From Dehalococcoidia bacterium (GTDB lineage Bacteria > Chloroflexota > Dehalococcoidia > Lucifugimonadales > UBA3495): a DNA stretch of 34,162 nt. The notes under the pieces are model-generated. The model was given only the letters and a program-made list of their open reading frames with translations. It was not told the origin of the DNA and did no database searches. Of the stretch, positions 8,910-17,553 are shown one piece after another (position 1 is the first letter of the stretch; each line of letters starts with the position of its first letter). The stretch is from positions 1 through 34,162 of the forward strand of contig JAJDWF010000135.1 of NCBI GenBank assembly GCA_022825745.1, in the 5' to 3' direction. Position numbers and translations under genes: made by a program.

Positions 8910-11240
8910 TCAGACGGTGGCGCGCCGCAGCCGCAGCGAGTTGCCCACCACGCTGACCGAGCTGAAGGCCATCGCCAGCGCGGCCAGGATCGGATTCAGG
9001 AACCCGGCGTCGCCGAAGAAGAAGGTCAACCCGCCCGGCACGCCGCCCAGCGCCGCGAATACCGGATACAGCGCGCCGGCCGCCACCGGAATCAGCAGCG
9101 AGTTGTAGAAGAACGCCCAGAACAGGTTCTGCCGTATCGTCCGCATCGTGTCGCGGGACAGCCTGAGCGCGGTGGCGATGCCCGCCAGGTCGTCGCGCAT
9201 CAAGGTGATGTCCGCAGTTTCCCGGGCGATGTCGGTGCCGCCGCCCATGGCGATGCCCACATCGGCCCGCGCCAGCGCCGGCGCGTCGTTGATGCCATCG
9301 CCGGCCATCGCCACCACGCTGCCGTCGGACTGCATTCGCGCCACCGCGTCCGCCTTGTCGGCGGGCAGCATGCCGGCGTGATACTCGTCAATCCCGCACT
9401 CCGTCGCCACCGACGCCGCCACCTCGGGCCGGTCGCCGGTCAGCATCACCACGCGCACGCCCGTGGCTTGCAAAGCCGCCACCGCCTCGGGCGCGCCGGG
9501 CTTGATGCCGTCAGCCACCGCGATGACCCCTGCCACCCTGCTGTCACGCGCCACCAGCATCGGCGTCTTGCCTTGGGTCGCGAGTTTCCCCGCTGCGTTG
9601 GATAAGCCGGCGTCCATAGCGACCGCCTGGTCCTCCATCAACGACGTGTTGCCCACCACGACGTCCTGACCGTCCACCCGGGCCGTTACGCCGACCCCGC
9701 GATGGGCGACAAAATCGGTCGGGGTGGTCAACGTCAGACTCTCGTCGCGCGCGCGTTCGACCACCGCGCGGCCTATCGGGTGTTCGGATAGCTGCTCCGC
9801 AGACGCGGCGATAGCCAGTAGCGTTTCCTGATCCATGCCATCGCCGGCGATCACGTCCGTGACCTGCGGCCGGCCAACGGTCAACGTGCCCGTCTTGTCC
9901 ACCGCGACGACGCGCACCCGGTGCGCCGTTTCCAGCACGGCGGCGCTGCGGATCAGGATGCCACGCTCGGCGGCTTTGCCCACGCCCACGATGATTGCCG
10001 TAGGGGTCGCCAAGCCCAGCGCGCACGGGCAGGCGATGATGAACACCGCCACCAGCGTGAGCATGGCGTACTGCCACGCATCCCCAGACAACGCCGGCGC
10101 CGGCCCCACGAACAGCCAGACCACTGCCGCCACCAGCGCGATCAGTCCCACCGCCGGCACGAACCACGCCGATACGCGGTCCGCCAGCCGTTGCACCGGA
10201 GCGGCGGAACCCTGGGCTTCCTCCACCAGGCGGATCACACGGGCCAGCGTAGTATCCGCGCCTACTCGCGTCGCCCGCATGATGAAACCGCCGGTGCCGT
10301 TCAGCGCGCCGGTGAGAACCGCGTCGCCGGGCGATTTCTCGGCCGGCATGCTTTCGCCCGTCAGCGCCGATTCGTCCACCTCGGTGCTGCCGCTGACGAC
10401 CTCGCCGTCCACGGGGATCTGCTCGCCGGGCCGCACTGCCAGCGTGTCGCCCACGGCAACCTGATCCACGGCAACATCGCGGATGCTGCCGTCGTCCGAA
10501 ATCAGGTGCGCCACCTGGGGCCGCAGATCCATCAGCCGCCCGATGGCGTCCGATGCCCGCGACAGCGCCCGTGCTTCCAGCCACCTGCCCAGCAGTATCA
10601 GGGCCACGATGATGGCCGCCATGTCGAAATGCAGATGGTGGCCCCCATGCAGCGGGGCGTTGGCCCCGGGAGCGAACAGCATCAGCGCGACGATCACCAC
10701 GCTGTACCCGTAGGCCACCGACGTGCCCAGGGCGATCAGCGTGTGCATGTTGGGCTGCATCCGCCGCAGTCCGGCAAAGCCGGCCACGTAGAACGGCCAG
10801 CCGGCCCATAGCTGCACCGGCGTCGCCACCGCCCACAGCAGCAGCGGATACCACCACCCGCCGGCCGCGAACAACCCGTCGGTCCAGGGCAGCGCCGGAA
10901 ATCCGCCCAACAGCAGCAGGACGCTGCCGGCCATCGCCACCAGCATCCGGCGGAGCAGGTCGCGTTCCTCGTCGGAGCGGCCGGTATCAACCTCGGAGTT
11001 GGTGGCGTCGGTATCCAGCCGGTAGCCGGCATCGGCGACGGCGCGGGCCAGTTCGTCCAGCGGCGGGTCGGTAACAGCGAGGCCGTCGAGGCTCACCGTG
11101 GCCCGGGCGGTGGCCAGGTTGATGGACACGTTGGCCACGCCGGGCACAGTGCGGATCGCCTCGCCCACGTGATGCACACAGGCGGCGCAGGTCATCCCCG
11201 ACACGGGGATGATGAGGGTATCGGAGTTTGATTGGGCCAT
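8910..11240 (-). CDS. copA: Copper-exporting P1B-type ATPase
   Basis: A 776-residue membrane ATPase for Cu(I) efflux. An N-terminal HMA domain carries GMTCAAC (Cys18, Cys21). The intramembrane CPC motif is at 404-406 and the phosphorylated aspartate of DKTGTLT is Asp448; TGES (actuator), HPIGRA (nucleotide pocket), MLTGDRPEV and GDGINDAPALARADVGIAM complete the set. A histidine-containing stretch HGGHHLHFD lies in an early extracytoplasmic loop. CPC and a single HMA indicate the Cu(I)/Ag(I) class. The YHS gene follows. The ATG at 11240 lies 8 bases after a consensus -10, so the message may be almost leaderless; a TTG at 11249 would overlap that promoter. Confidence 0.96.
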   Translation of the reverse strand: MAQSNSDTLIIPVSGMTCAACVHHVGEAIRTVPGVANVSINLATARATVSLDGLAVTDPPLDELARAVADAGYRLDTDATNSEVDTGRSDEERDLLRRMLVAMAGSVLLLLGGFPALPWTDGLFAAGGWWYPLLLWAVATPVQLWAGWPFYVAGFAGLRRMQPNMHTLIALGTSVAYGYSVVIVALMLFAPGANAPLHGGHHLHFDMAAIIVALILLGRWLEARALSRASDAIGRLMDLRPQVAHLISDDGSIRDVAVDQVAVGDTLAVRPGEQIPVDGEVVSGSTEVDESALTGESMPAEKSPGDAVLTGALNGTGGFIMRATRVGADTTLARVIRLVEEAQGSAAPVQRLADRVSAWFVPAVGLIALVAAVVWLFVGPAPALSGDAWQYAMLTLVAVFIIACPCALGLATPTAIIVGVGKAAERGILIRSAAVLETAHRVRVVAVDKTGTLTVGRPQVTDVIAGDGMDQETLLAIAASAEQLSEHPIGRAVVERARDESLTLTTPTDFVAHRGVGVTARVDGQDVVVGNTSLMEDQAVAMDAGLSNAAGKLATQGKTPMLVARDSRVAGVIAVADGIKPGAPEAVAALQATGVRVVMLTGDRPEVAASVATECGIDEYHAGMLPADKADAVARMQSDGSVVAMAGDGINDAPALARADVGIAMGGGTDIARETADITLMRDDLAGIATALRLSRDTMRTIRQNLFWAFFYNSLLIPVAAGALYPVFAALGGVPGGLTFFFGDAGFLNPILAALAMAFSSVSVVGNSLRLRRATV

Positions 11241-11248
11241 ACGGCCCA

Positions 11249-11257
11249 ATTATAGCA
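11249..11257 (-). promoter_or_regulatory. Extended -10 promoter for copA
   Basis: On the minus strand TGCTATAAT is a perfect extended -10 whose last base lies 8 bases before the copA ATG. Transcription would start within a few bases of the start codon. An imperfect palindrome GGGCC-ATAC-GGCCC (11234-11247) spans the start region and might be an operator. Confidence 0.5.
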
Positions 11258-11268
11258 AGCCCGTACTG

Positions 11269-11709
11269 CTACGCGGGGCGGAACATGGGCAGGGAGATGT
11301 TGTCGTCGATGTCCTCAAAGACGACCTCCACGGCCATGCCGCACTGCACGGAGTCAGGCCGAATCTCGCCCTCGGCGAACTCGATGCCCACCAGCCAGGT
11401 GGGGATCTGCGGGCCTTCTTCCAGCGTGACCACGGCGGCGATGTAGGGAACCTTGTCCCGGAAGGCCGGCGTGGGGCCCCGGTGCACGATGGCGAAGGTG
11501 TGCAGCGTGCCGCGTCCGCTGCTCTGGACCCAGTCGGTGTCGCGGCAGAAGCACCCGGGGAACGGGCAGATGTCCCGGGGATAGAAATAGGCCTGGCCGG
11601 ACTTGACGCAGCGACGCAGCCACAACTCGTGGGCCTTGCACTTCTCCCAGTAGAAATCGGATTCCGGTTGAGGAACCGGCAGGGGAATCTGGGGGGCGGC
11701 CTGGGTCAT
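11269..11709 (-). CDS. DUF35-type zinc-ribbon/OB-fold protein
   Basis: A 146-residue protein of the DUF35 family: an N-terminal helix and ribbon (LRRCVKSGQAYFYPRDICPFPGC) followed by an OB-fold (GTLHTFAIVHRGP, PYIAAVVTLEEG, VEVVFEDI). These proteins normally accompany thiolase-like enzymes in acyl-CoA or polyketide metabolism and bind acyl-CoA. The ribbon is incomplete: Cys34 lacks its usual CxxC partner (Ser37), whereas Cys48 and Cys53 remain. No thiolase gene is beside it; upstream is the phosphotriesterase-like gene, downstream copA. GGGAG lies 9 bases before the ATG. Confidence 0.88.
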   Translation of the reverse strand: MTQAAPQIPLPVPQPESDFYWEKCKAHELWLRRCVKSGQAYFYPRDICPFPGCFCRDTDWVQSSGRGTLHTFAIVHRGPTPAFRDKVPYIAAVVTLEEGPQIPTWLVGIEFAEGEIRPDSVQCGMAVEVVFEDIDDNISLPMFRPA

Positions 11710-11808
11710 TTTGCGAATCTCCCGTTGTGGTCGGTCAACGAATGTCTAACGATGGTCGGCAGCAAGGATAGCGGCAGAGCGTTGTCAACGCAAGCGGCAA
11801 CCTGACGC

Positions 11809-12759
11809 TCAGTCCTCGAAGAACCGGCGCGGGTTGTCCACCATGATGGCGTTCACGTCGGCGTCGGTGGCGCCCAGCTCGATCAGGCGCGGCAGCACGT
11901 TGCGGGTGATGAACAGGTAGCCGTCGGGGTTGAACTCCTCGCGCTCGCGGCGCAGTTCCTCGGATGGCTGCACCAGCGGCGTGGAATGGTCGTGGGAGAG
12001 CATCAGGCGATGGGCCCAGCCGGCATCTATGAGTTGCTTGACCACCTCCGTTCGCGTCTCCCATCTGGGCGTTTCGGGTGTCCGTCCTCCGGGGTAGCGG
12101 TCGAGGCCGAGCCAGACTCCCTCTTCCAGCAAACCGATGAGATACTCCACGTCGGTGTCGTCATTGCTGTGGCCGATGTACACTCGGTTGAGATCGACTC
12201 CCTCCTCCTTGAGGATGCGCACCTGCTCCTCGCCCACCCGGTCGGGCGACCAGGTATGCGTGCTGATGCGGGTGCCGGTGGCGTTGCAGGCGCGGGCGGC
12301 GGCGCGCAGCACGATTTCCTCGTTCTCGGTAACGCCGCCCCGGTCGCTGGCGACCTTGATGATGCCGGCCTTGACGCCGGTGTCCTCGATGCCCTCCTCG
12401 ATCTCCTTGATGAACAGCGCGGCGACCTTGTCCACGGGCGCGCCCCAGAAGATGCGGGGGACGGCCAGGTGGTTGCCGGTGCAGGGGATGGCATGGACGC
12501 CGGAGCGCCGGCTGACATCCTGCATCATTGGTATGTTGCGGCCCAGGTCCAGGGTGGTTACGTCGATGATGGTGCGCACTCCGCCGTCGTAGGCTTCCTG
12601 CAGCGCCTCCGTAGCAGCGTCGGCGATGGCGTCAAGGTCCTGGAACCCGGGGTACGCGGCGGCGGTGCCGGCGGCGCCCAGCGTAATGTGTTCGTGGCTG
12701 AGGGTGAAGCCCATATCAGCCGAGTCAATCGGCCCCAGCACGGTGTTCACTTGCGACAT
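11809..12759 (-). CDS. Phosphotriesterase-family amidohydrolase
   Basis: A 316-residue TIM-barrel metal hydrolase. The HxH pair of SHEHITLG (His22, His24) opens the binuclear site; AGIIKVASD holds the probable carboxylated lysine, ISTHTWS and YIGHSND give the next histidines and LSHDHST the final aspartate. All ligands of the phosphotriesterase/lactonase family are present. Such proteins are often lactonases or esterases; organophosphate activity cannot be assumed. The start at 12759 has GGAGG 9 bases upstream; the longer frame to 12882 runs into the DUF488 gene and is rejected. It begins 18 bases after the DUF488 operon and could be read from it. Confidence 0.92.
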   Translation of the reverse strand: MSQVNTVLGPIDSADMGFTLSHEHITLGAAGTAAAYPGFQDLDAIADAATEALQEAYDGGVRTIIDVTTLDLGRNIPMMQDVSRRSGVHAIPCTGNHLAVPRIFWGAPVDKVAALFIKEIEEGIEDTGVKAGIIKVASDRGGVTENEEIVLRAAARACNATGTRISTHTWSPDRVGEEQVRILKEEGVDLNRVYIGHSNDDTDVEYLIGLLEEGVWLGLDRYPGGRTPETPRWETRTEVVKQLIDAGWAHRLMLSHDHSTPLVQPSEELRREREEFNPDGYLFITRNVLPRLIELGATDADVNAIMVDNPRRFFED

Positions 12760-12776
12760 AAACGCTTCCCTCCGGG

Positions 12777-13214
12777 TCAAGTCAGATGGACGATCTCCAC
12801 GTCGCCCCAATGCCTTTGCAGGTGTTCGGCGACCAGGCGGCGATGGCAACGGTCGGCGGTGGGTTCGCTGCACAGCAGGCAACTGTCGGCGATTATATCC
12901 CGAGGGATGGCGGCGTGGATGAGCCGGCGTTCAATCTGGCGAGTGAATATCGGAACGTACTCGTCCCAGGTAACCTGCTTGCTGCGGTAGGCGTCCAACA
13001 GTTCATCGCTGGGCGCAAGCTTGGGCAAATGGATGTAGTCCATGCCGCAGAGTTCCCGCAGGAACCAGGCGAGGTCGTCCTTTTTGGAGAATCCGGCGAG
13101 TCCCGAGGTGTTGCGCCTGCGGATGTCCACCACGCGCTTGGCGCCCGAATCGCGCAGCAGGCCGAAAAACTGGGCGGCCGACTTTCGGGTAAAGCCGATG
13201 GTGTAGAGGTTCAT
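12777..13214 (-). CDS. DUF488-family protein (short)
   Basis: A 145-residue DUF488 protein. YTIGFTRKSAAQF opens the fold, VVDIRRRNTSGLAGF is the second conserved strand-loop, and LLCSEPTADRCHRRLVAEHL is the family signature with CHRR. The biochemical role of DUF488 is not established. Its ATG overlaps the stop of the preceding DUF488 gene as TGATG, indicating translational coupling. It shares the general motif plan with its neighbour but is clearly diverged and shorter, so the two are probably not interchangeable. Third gene of the dual-OB/DUF488/DUF488 operon. Confidence 0.9.
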   Translation of the reverse strand: MNLYTIGFTRKSAAQFFGLLRDSGAKRVVDIRRRNTSGLAGFSKKDDLAWFLRELCGMDYIHLPKLAPSDELLDAYRSKQVTWDEYVPIFTRQIERRLIHAAIPRDIIADSCLLCSEPTADRCHRRLVAEHLQRHWGDVEIVHLT

Positions 13215-13849
13215 CAGGCGGGTTCCCATTCGTCGCGGCCGGCGGCCGGCTTTTCGCCCACGTAGGCGAACTTGCGGGCCTGACGTTCCAGGGCCTCCAA
13301 GATTACGTCCTCGCGGGTGCGGAACATATCCCCTTCAGGCGGCAGTTTGTGGGCTTCCACCAACCGCGTCATGGCCTCGCCGTGCGATTCCAGCGCGCCG
13401 TCAGCCAGGATGTGCTGCACGGCAACGCCGCGCTCGGCCAACGCGCGCGCCACCAGCAGGGTGCGGTGACATTCCAGCGGTTCCTTTTCCGTGCAGAGCA
13501 GTGCGACATGACGCTCGTCGGCGGCGCGGATGACGCTGCGGATACCGTCGTCAAACTGCTCAGTGTCCGCTACTCGGTCGTACCGGACACGGCCATCAGG
13601 ATCATAGCAGGAACGGTCGGCGGGACGCCCGCCCAGTTCTCCGCCGAGATAAGCGTAGGCGATGCCTATGTCATCCAGCGAGTTTTGCAGGGCGTCGTGG
13701 TTGAAATGGGGAGTGTAGCGGCTATAAGGAGCGGAACGGACATCGATTATTTCATCCACGCCGTGGCGGACCAGCAGGTTGATGAACGTCTCCGGCGGAT
13801 GGTTGGAATGCCCGACGGTGAATACGGGGTATTGGGTTTGGCTCAACAT
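13214..13849 (-). CDS. DUF488-family protein (long)
   Basis: A 211-residue DUF488 protein: FTVGHSNHPPETF at the N-terminus, EIIDVRSAPYSRYTPHF in the second strand, and LLCTEKEPLECHRTLLVARAL, where Cys, Glu and the CHR triad are the conserved cluster. A C-terminal extension of about 50 residues after GALESHGEAM is absent from the shorter paralogue. It starts 11 bases after the dual-OB gene (AGGA before the ATG) and overlaps the next gene, so the three form a tight operon. Function unknown; the fold is compatible with a nucleic-acid or nucleotide-directed activity. Confidence 0.9.
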   Translation of the reverse strand: MLSQTQYPVFTVGHSNHPPETFINLLVRHGVDEIIDVRSAPYSRYTPHFNHDALQNSLDDIGIAYAYLGGELGGRPADRSCYDPDGRVRYDRVADTEQFDDGIRSVIRAADERHVALLCTEKEPLECHRTLLVARALAERGVAVQHILADGALESHGEAMTRLVEAHKLPPEGDMFRTREDVILEALERQARKFAYVGEKPAAGRDEWEPA

Positions 13850-13860
13850 TCAATCCTAAA

Positions 13861-14544
13861 TCAGGGTTTGATGATGGTGGCGATGAGCTTGTAAGCGTAA
13901 CCTTCAAAGGGTTCGCCAAGGCTGACGCAAAGATACCTTTCACCAACCTGATAATCTCCGTATGGCAGGCCCAACGAGCCGTTTTCGCTTTCGGGGTCGG
14001 TGATGCGAAAACAATAGTCGTCTCCATGATAATTGAATAAGCCACGCAGTATGGGGAAATCAGCGCTGGGGCGCAACGGTTCAGACACGGATACGGTCAG
14101 TGCGTCAACCCGAATCAGGCGCAAGGAGTCGTCAAGGTCAGCGGCGGCGTCAGTGGGAACCCGGTCGTTGTGCTCGCTGGAGGTGCTATGCCCGTTTATC
14201 CAGAGCGGCTCGTCCCCATCAAGCATGGTGCACAGGTCGTCCCAAGTGACCTGACCAGCTTTGTTCCATTGCTGATAGGGGTCGAGCAGCCAGTTTTCCT
14301 GCTGGTAGGATTTCCGATGTGGGCGGAGCAGCGGCACGTCAATAATGTCCAGCACCTGCGGGTCGCCGCCGTCGGGATAGCAGCGTTCCTGTGGCCCCAC
14401 TTCCTCATCATCCCGAGCGCTTACGGGACGAATCCACCCGCCGACACGATCTTCAGGCAGCAACTCCTTGCCGGCGACGCAACGGCCGCCCCGCTTGCGG
14501 GAGTTGGCGAGGCAGACGATGCGCTTGACAGTGGAGGTGGTCAT
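13861..14544 (-). CDS. Dual OB-domain-like protein
   Basis: A 227-residue protein starting VKRIVCLANSRKRGGRCVAGKE, a pattern I recognise from proteins annotated as dual-OB-domain proteins. WIRPVSARDDEEV and DIIDVPLLRPH follow in the first domain; the second has LGLPYGDYQVGERYLCVSLGEPFEG, the beta-rich end. OB domains suggest binding of nucleic acid or a nucleotide. AGGAG lies before the ATG at 14544; the earlier start at 14583 is weaker. First gene of an operon with two DUF488 genes, which suggests one shared process. Family call moderate, role unknown. Confidence 0.72.
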   Translation of the reverse strand: MTTSTVKRIVCLANSRKRGGRCVAGKELLPEDRVGGWIRPVSARDDEEVGPQERCYPDGGDPQVLDIIDVPLLRPHRKSYQQENWLLDPYQQWNKAGQVTWDDLCTMLDGDEPLWINGHSTSSEHNDRVPTDAAADLDDSLRLIRVDALTVSVSEPLRPSADFPILRGLFNYHGDDYCFRITDPESENGSLGLPYGDYQVGERYLCVSLGEPFEGYAYKLIATIIKP

Positions 14545-14823
14545 ACCCCTCGTCTCCTTGCAGTATTGCGCAACGTTACGCACATCTGGCGCATTGCCTC
14601 ATACGTCCAACAGAATCTTCCTGCGGCAATAATCGCGGTTGCTCTGGCGGAACTTGCGCCACGCGGCATCACGCTCGACTTCACAACATGACTTGGAAAA
14701 ACGTTTGCAACCTACTGTCAAGCGAGGAGTTCTAACCAACTGACCCGGCGGTTTAGCGCGCCGGCCGCCTTTGTAATCCATAATGAACCTCGCGTTGCAT
14801 AGCGATAATACTCTTTTGACTAC
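14545..14823. other. Gene-poor spacer (279 bases), probable promoter region of the DUF488 operon
   Basis: This is the longest gap in the window. It is less GC-rich than its surroundings and must hold the promoter for the dual-OB operon, but I could not pick out a convincing -35/-10 pair. A 60-codon frame on the minus strand (14599-14781) has no recognised similarity and is not called. Confidence 0.4.
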
Positions 14824-15585
14824 TCATTTTAGCAGCTCTATCGCCGCCCCCACGTACGCCACTGCCGCTCTGACGTCCAGCACGTCATTCCCATCCCGCA
14901 GCCGCCCCTCTGCGTCGATGCTGACGCCGGCCCAGCGTGGTAGCAGTGGTGACAGCAGTTCGCCGACGTTCTCCGCGCAGAGACCGCCGGCTACCACCAG
15001 ACCCAAATCCGGCGCGGCTTCGGCGATGGCTTCCAGGTATTCGGCGGAGCGAGTGGCGTCCAGGGGGAGGCCCAATCCCTCCGAAGCGTCCACCAGCACG
15101 TCGGTTACGATGCCGGCGTAATCGGCGCACCGTTGGGCGAGCCTGGTGGGGTCGCCATCCACCGACGCCATCGCCTCGCGGCCGGCTTGCAGGACGATGC
15201 GTTGCGGCTGGCAGCGTTGCCGGTATGCGACCAATGTCGCAGGGTCGGGCCAGGGTATGCCGCGAGTGGCGTTGATCTGAACGCCGTGGCAGTTGGGGCC
15301 GCCGACCTCATGCGCGCGCGCCAGCGCATCCGCGAGGTTCGCCCCCGGCTGAGGCCGGTAGTGGACCAGGTTCACGCAGCGCGGGTCGGCGGAGAAGATG
15401 CCGGCGATGGCGTCCGGCGGCGGGCAGCGGTTGGGCGCGTCGCTGGACTCGCCGGTCAGCAGCGCGTTGCTGAGCGGCACACCGCACATCAGCAGCCGCT
15501 CGGGTTCAGTCGGCAGGGCGGCGACTACGTCGGCGACTTCGGCGGGAGAGGTAAATCCGGTGATGCCGATGTAAGGCGTCGTCAT
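14824..15585 (-). CDS. TrpF-like TIM-barrel protein
   Basis: A 253-residue protein with the phosphoribosylanthranilate-isomerase plan: YIGITGFTSPAEV at the start, CHGVQINATRGIPWP mid-barrel, then LGLVVAGGLCAENVGELL and a strand-loop WAGVSIDAEGRLRDG in the place of the TrpF phosphate site. The catalytic Cys/Asp pair of TrpF is not obvious, so tryptophan synthesis is not claimed. No trp genes are near. Its ATG overlaps the stop of the acyl-CoA ligase (ATGA), so both are made together, which is an odd pairing and may mean a different barrel activity. Confidence 0.65.
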   Translation of the reverse strand: MTTPYIGITGFTSPAEVADVVAALPTEPERLLMCGVPLSNALLTGESSDAPNRCPPPDAIAGIFSADPRCVNLVHYRPQPGANLADALARAHEVGGPNCHGVQINATRGIPWPDPATLVAYRQRCQPQRIVLQAGREAMASVDGDPTRLAQRCADYAGIVTDVLVDASEGLGLPLDATRSAEYLEAIAEAAPDLGLVVAGGLCAENVGELLSPLLPRWAGVSIDAEGRLRDGNDVLDVRAAVAYVGAAIELLK

Positions 15586-17219
15586 ACGCCCACCAACCCC
15601 AGCTGCTCGGCGGCCATCTGGCGCAGCAGGTACTTTTGGACTTTGCCGCTGGACGTCATGGGGTAGTCATCCACGACCAGCAGGTGGCGCGGAATCTTGA
15701 AGCTGGCCATCTTGCCCCGGCAGTGGGCGTCAATGTCGGCGTCGGTGATGGCCTGGCCCGGCTCGACGACCACGCAGGCGCAGGCCACCTCGGCCAGGCG
15801 CGGGTCGGGGACGCCGATCACCTGGGCCTTGCTGATGGCCGGGTGCTCCAGCAGGAACGCCTCAACCTCGGTGGGGTCGACGTTCTCGCCGCCCACCTTC
15901 AGCATGTCCTTGTAGCGGCCCAGGAAGCGCACGCTGCCGTCGTCGCGGATGGTCGCCACGTCGCCGGTGTGGAACCAGCCGTCGCCGTCAATCGCCTCCG
16001 CCGTGGCCTCGGGGCGCTTGTAGTAGCCCTGCATGGTGGCGTAGCCGCGCACGCACAACGCGCCCATGGTGGACGGGGGCAGCATTTCGCCGGTGTCGGG
16101 GTCGATGACCTTGAACTCGTAGCCGGGCAGCGGGTGCCCGCTCTCCACGCAGCGGTCGTCGGTGGGCGCGTCCAGGAAGGTGCGGGTCGCGCCGACGCCC
16201 ACCTCGGTCATGCCCCACGCCGACAGGGTGGGGCAGAACTTCTCCTGCGCCAGCCGAGCCACGGGTTCGCTGCTGGCCATGCCCACGGCCAGCAGGATGG
16301 TGCGCAGGCTGCTGCGGTCGGTTTTATCAACGTCGGGGTGATGGCACAGGTCGTAGAAATGGGCGTCAAAGCCGTTCATCACCGTGGCCTGCTCGGACTC
16401 GATGAGCCGTAGCGTCTCGCCTGCCTCGAACATGGTGGTGAGCACCACGCGCGCGCCCGTCACCCACGACATCAGCGGCCCCTCGTACAGCCCGAAGCAG
16501 TGGAACAGGGGCAGGTACATGAGGATGACGTCGCGGGAGGACATGCCCATGCGGTTGGCGGCGTCGGTGATGGTGCGGATGGGGTTGTGGCAGTGCATCA
16601 CGCCCTTGGGGAAGCCGGTGGTGCCCGACGTGTACATCAGCAGGAACGTGTCGTCGGGGCTGACGCCGGCCTCGCGCTGCGCCAGTTCGCTGGCGGGTAC
16701 CTCGTCGGCGCCGGCGACCATGGCATCCCAGCCGATGACGCCGGACGGCCGCTCGTCGCCCACGATGATGACGTTGCGCAGGGCGGGAAAGGCGGCGGGC
16801 CGGAGATTGGCAGCGTCGCCATCGTCCACCTCCGGCGCCACTTCCCGGAGCATATCCAGATAGTTCACCGGGCCGGACTTGTCCATCAGGATGAGCGCGG
16901 CGGAATCGGAGTGGTTGACCAGGTACTCCATGTCGCCGGTGCGGAAGCGGGTGTTGATGGGCACCAGGATGGCCCCGATCTTGGCGACCGCCCCGAACAG
17001 GAACAGCCACTCCACCCGGTTGGGCATCCACAGCGACACCTTATCCCCGGGCAGGATGCCCAGGTTGATCAGAGCGCGGGCGACGCGATCAACCTCATCG
17101 CGAAACTCGTCGAAAGTCCAGCGCTGCCCCTCGTACATCAGCGCCTCACGGGGGCCGAAACGGTCGGCGGCGGAGTTGAGCAAATCGCCAAGAGTCTGCT
17201 TGTCAAACCAGTCGGGCAT
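15582..17219 (-). CDS. AMP-forming acyl-CoA synthetase
   Basis: A 545-residue ANL-superfamily ligase. YTSGTTGFPKG starts at Tyr196, SAWGMTEVGVG is the A5 motif, GWFHTGDVA and GRYKDMLKVGGENVDP the hinge, and MTSSGKVQKYLLR holds the catalytic lysine. It differs from the ligase at 1072 in the acyl pocket region and is not a recent duplicate. Likely activates an organic or aromatic acid to its CoA ester; substrate unknown. GGAGG lies 10 bases before the ATG. The TrpF-like gene is translationally coupled behind it. Divergence from BrnA is absent: BrnA ends 53 bases upstream on the same strand. Confidence 0.93.
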   Translation of the reverse strand: MPDWFDKQTLGDLLNSAADRFGPREALMYEGQRWTFDEFRDEVDRVARALINLGILPGDKVSLWMPNRVEWLFLFGAVAKIGAILVPINTRFRTGDMEYLVNHSDSAALILMDKSGPVNYLDMLREVAPEVDDGDAANLRPAAFPALRNVIIVGDERPSGVIGWDAMVAGADEVPASELAQREAGVSPDDTFLLMYTSGTTGFPKGVMHCHNPIRTITDAANRMGMSSRDVILMYLPLFHCFGLYEGPLMSWVTGARVVLTTMFEAGETLRLIESEQATVMNGFDAHFYDLCHHPDVDKTDRSSLRTILLAVGMASSEPVARLAQEKFCPTLSAWGMTEVGVGATRTFLDAPTDDRCVESGHPLPGYEFKVIDPDTGEMLPPSTMGALCVRGYATMQGYYKRPEATAEAIDGDGWFHTGDVATIRDDGSVRFLGRYKDMLKVGGENVDPTEVEAFLLEHPAISKAQVIGVPDPRLAEVACACVVVEPGQAITDADIDAHCRGKMASFKIPRHLLVVDDYPMTSSGKVQKYLLRQMAAEQLGLVGV

Positions 17220-17271
17220 GGGTGGGGGCCTCCGGCGTTGGTTTAGCTGGGATCAATTTGACGAAAGGAGG

Positions 17272-17553
17272 CTACGTAGTGGGGGATATTCTGGCGCTTT
17301 CGCGCTGGACATGCTCGCGGAGAGCCTGATTGATGCAGGTCTGATAGCCCTTGCCGTCAGAGGCGGTGAGTTTAAACCAGTCAATTATGTCGGCATCCAA
17401 CCGCAGGGTAATCTGCTGCTTGACCGGACGATAGAACACGCCGCGTCGAGCTTTTGACCAGTCCATTGGGACTTCGGGTATGTCGGTGGTATCAATCTCG
17501 TCGTCGGACATCGCGGCTAAGGCGGCGAGTTCGGCTTTTTGCTGGTCAGTCAT
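17272..17553 (-). CDS. brnA: BrnA antitoxin
   Basis: A 93-residue BrnA-type antitoxin. The N-terminal acidic half (MSDDEIDTTDIPEV) would wrap the toxin, and the C-terminal part KQQITLRLDADIIDWFK...GKGYQTCINQALREHV is the ribbon-helix-helix DNA-binding domain. The ATG at 17553 overlaps the brnT stop as TGATG; a GTG one codon earlier is possible. As in known BrnTA modules, the antitoxin with its toxin should repress their own promoter, and a palindrome is present there (17858-17879). Confidence 0.93.
   Translation of the reverse strand: MTDQQKAELAALAAMSDDEIDTTDIPEVPMDWSKARRGVFYRPVKQQITLRLDADIIDWFKLTASDGKGYQTCINQALREHVQRESARISPTT

Noticed and set aside
14599-14781. 60-codon minus-strand reading frame in the longest gap
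   Set aside because: No recognisable motif, no convincing ribosome-binding site, and a cysteine/lysine/arginine-rich composition typical of chance frames.
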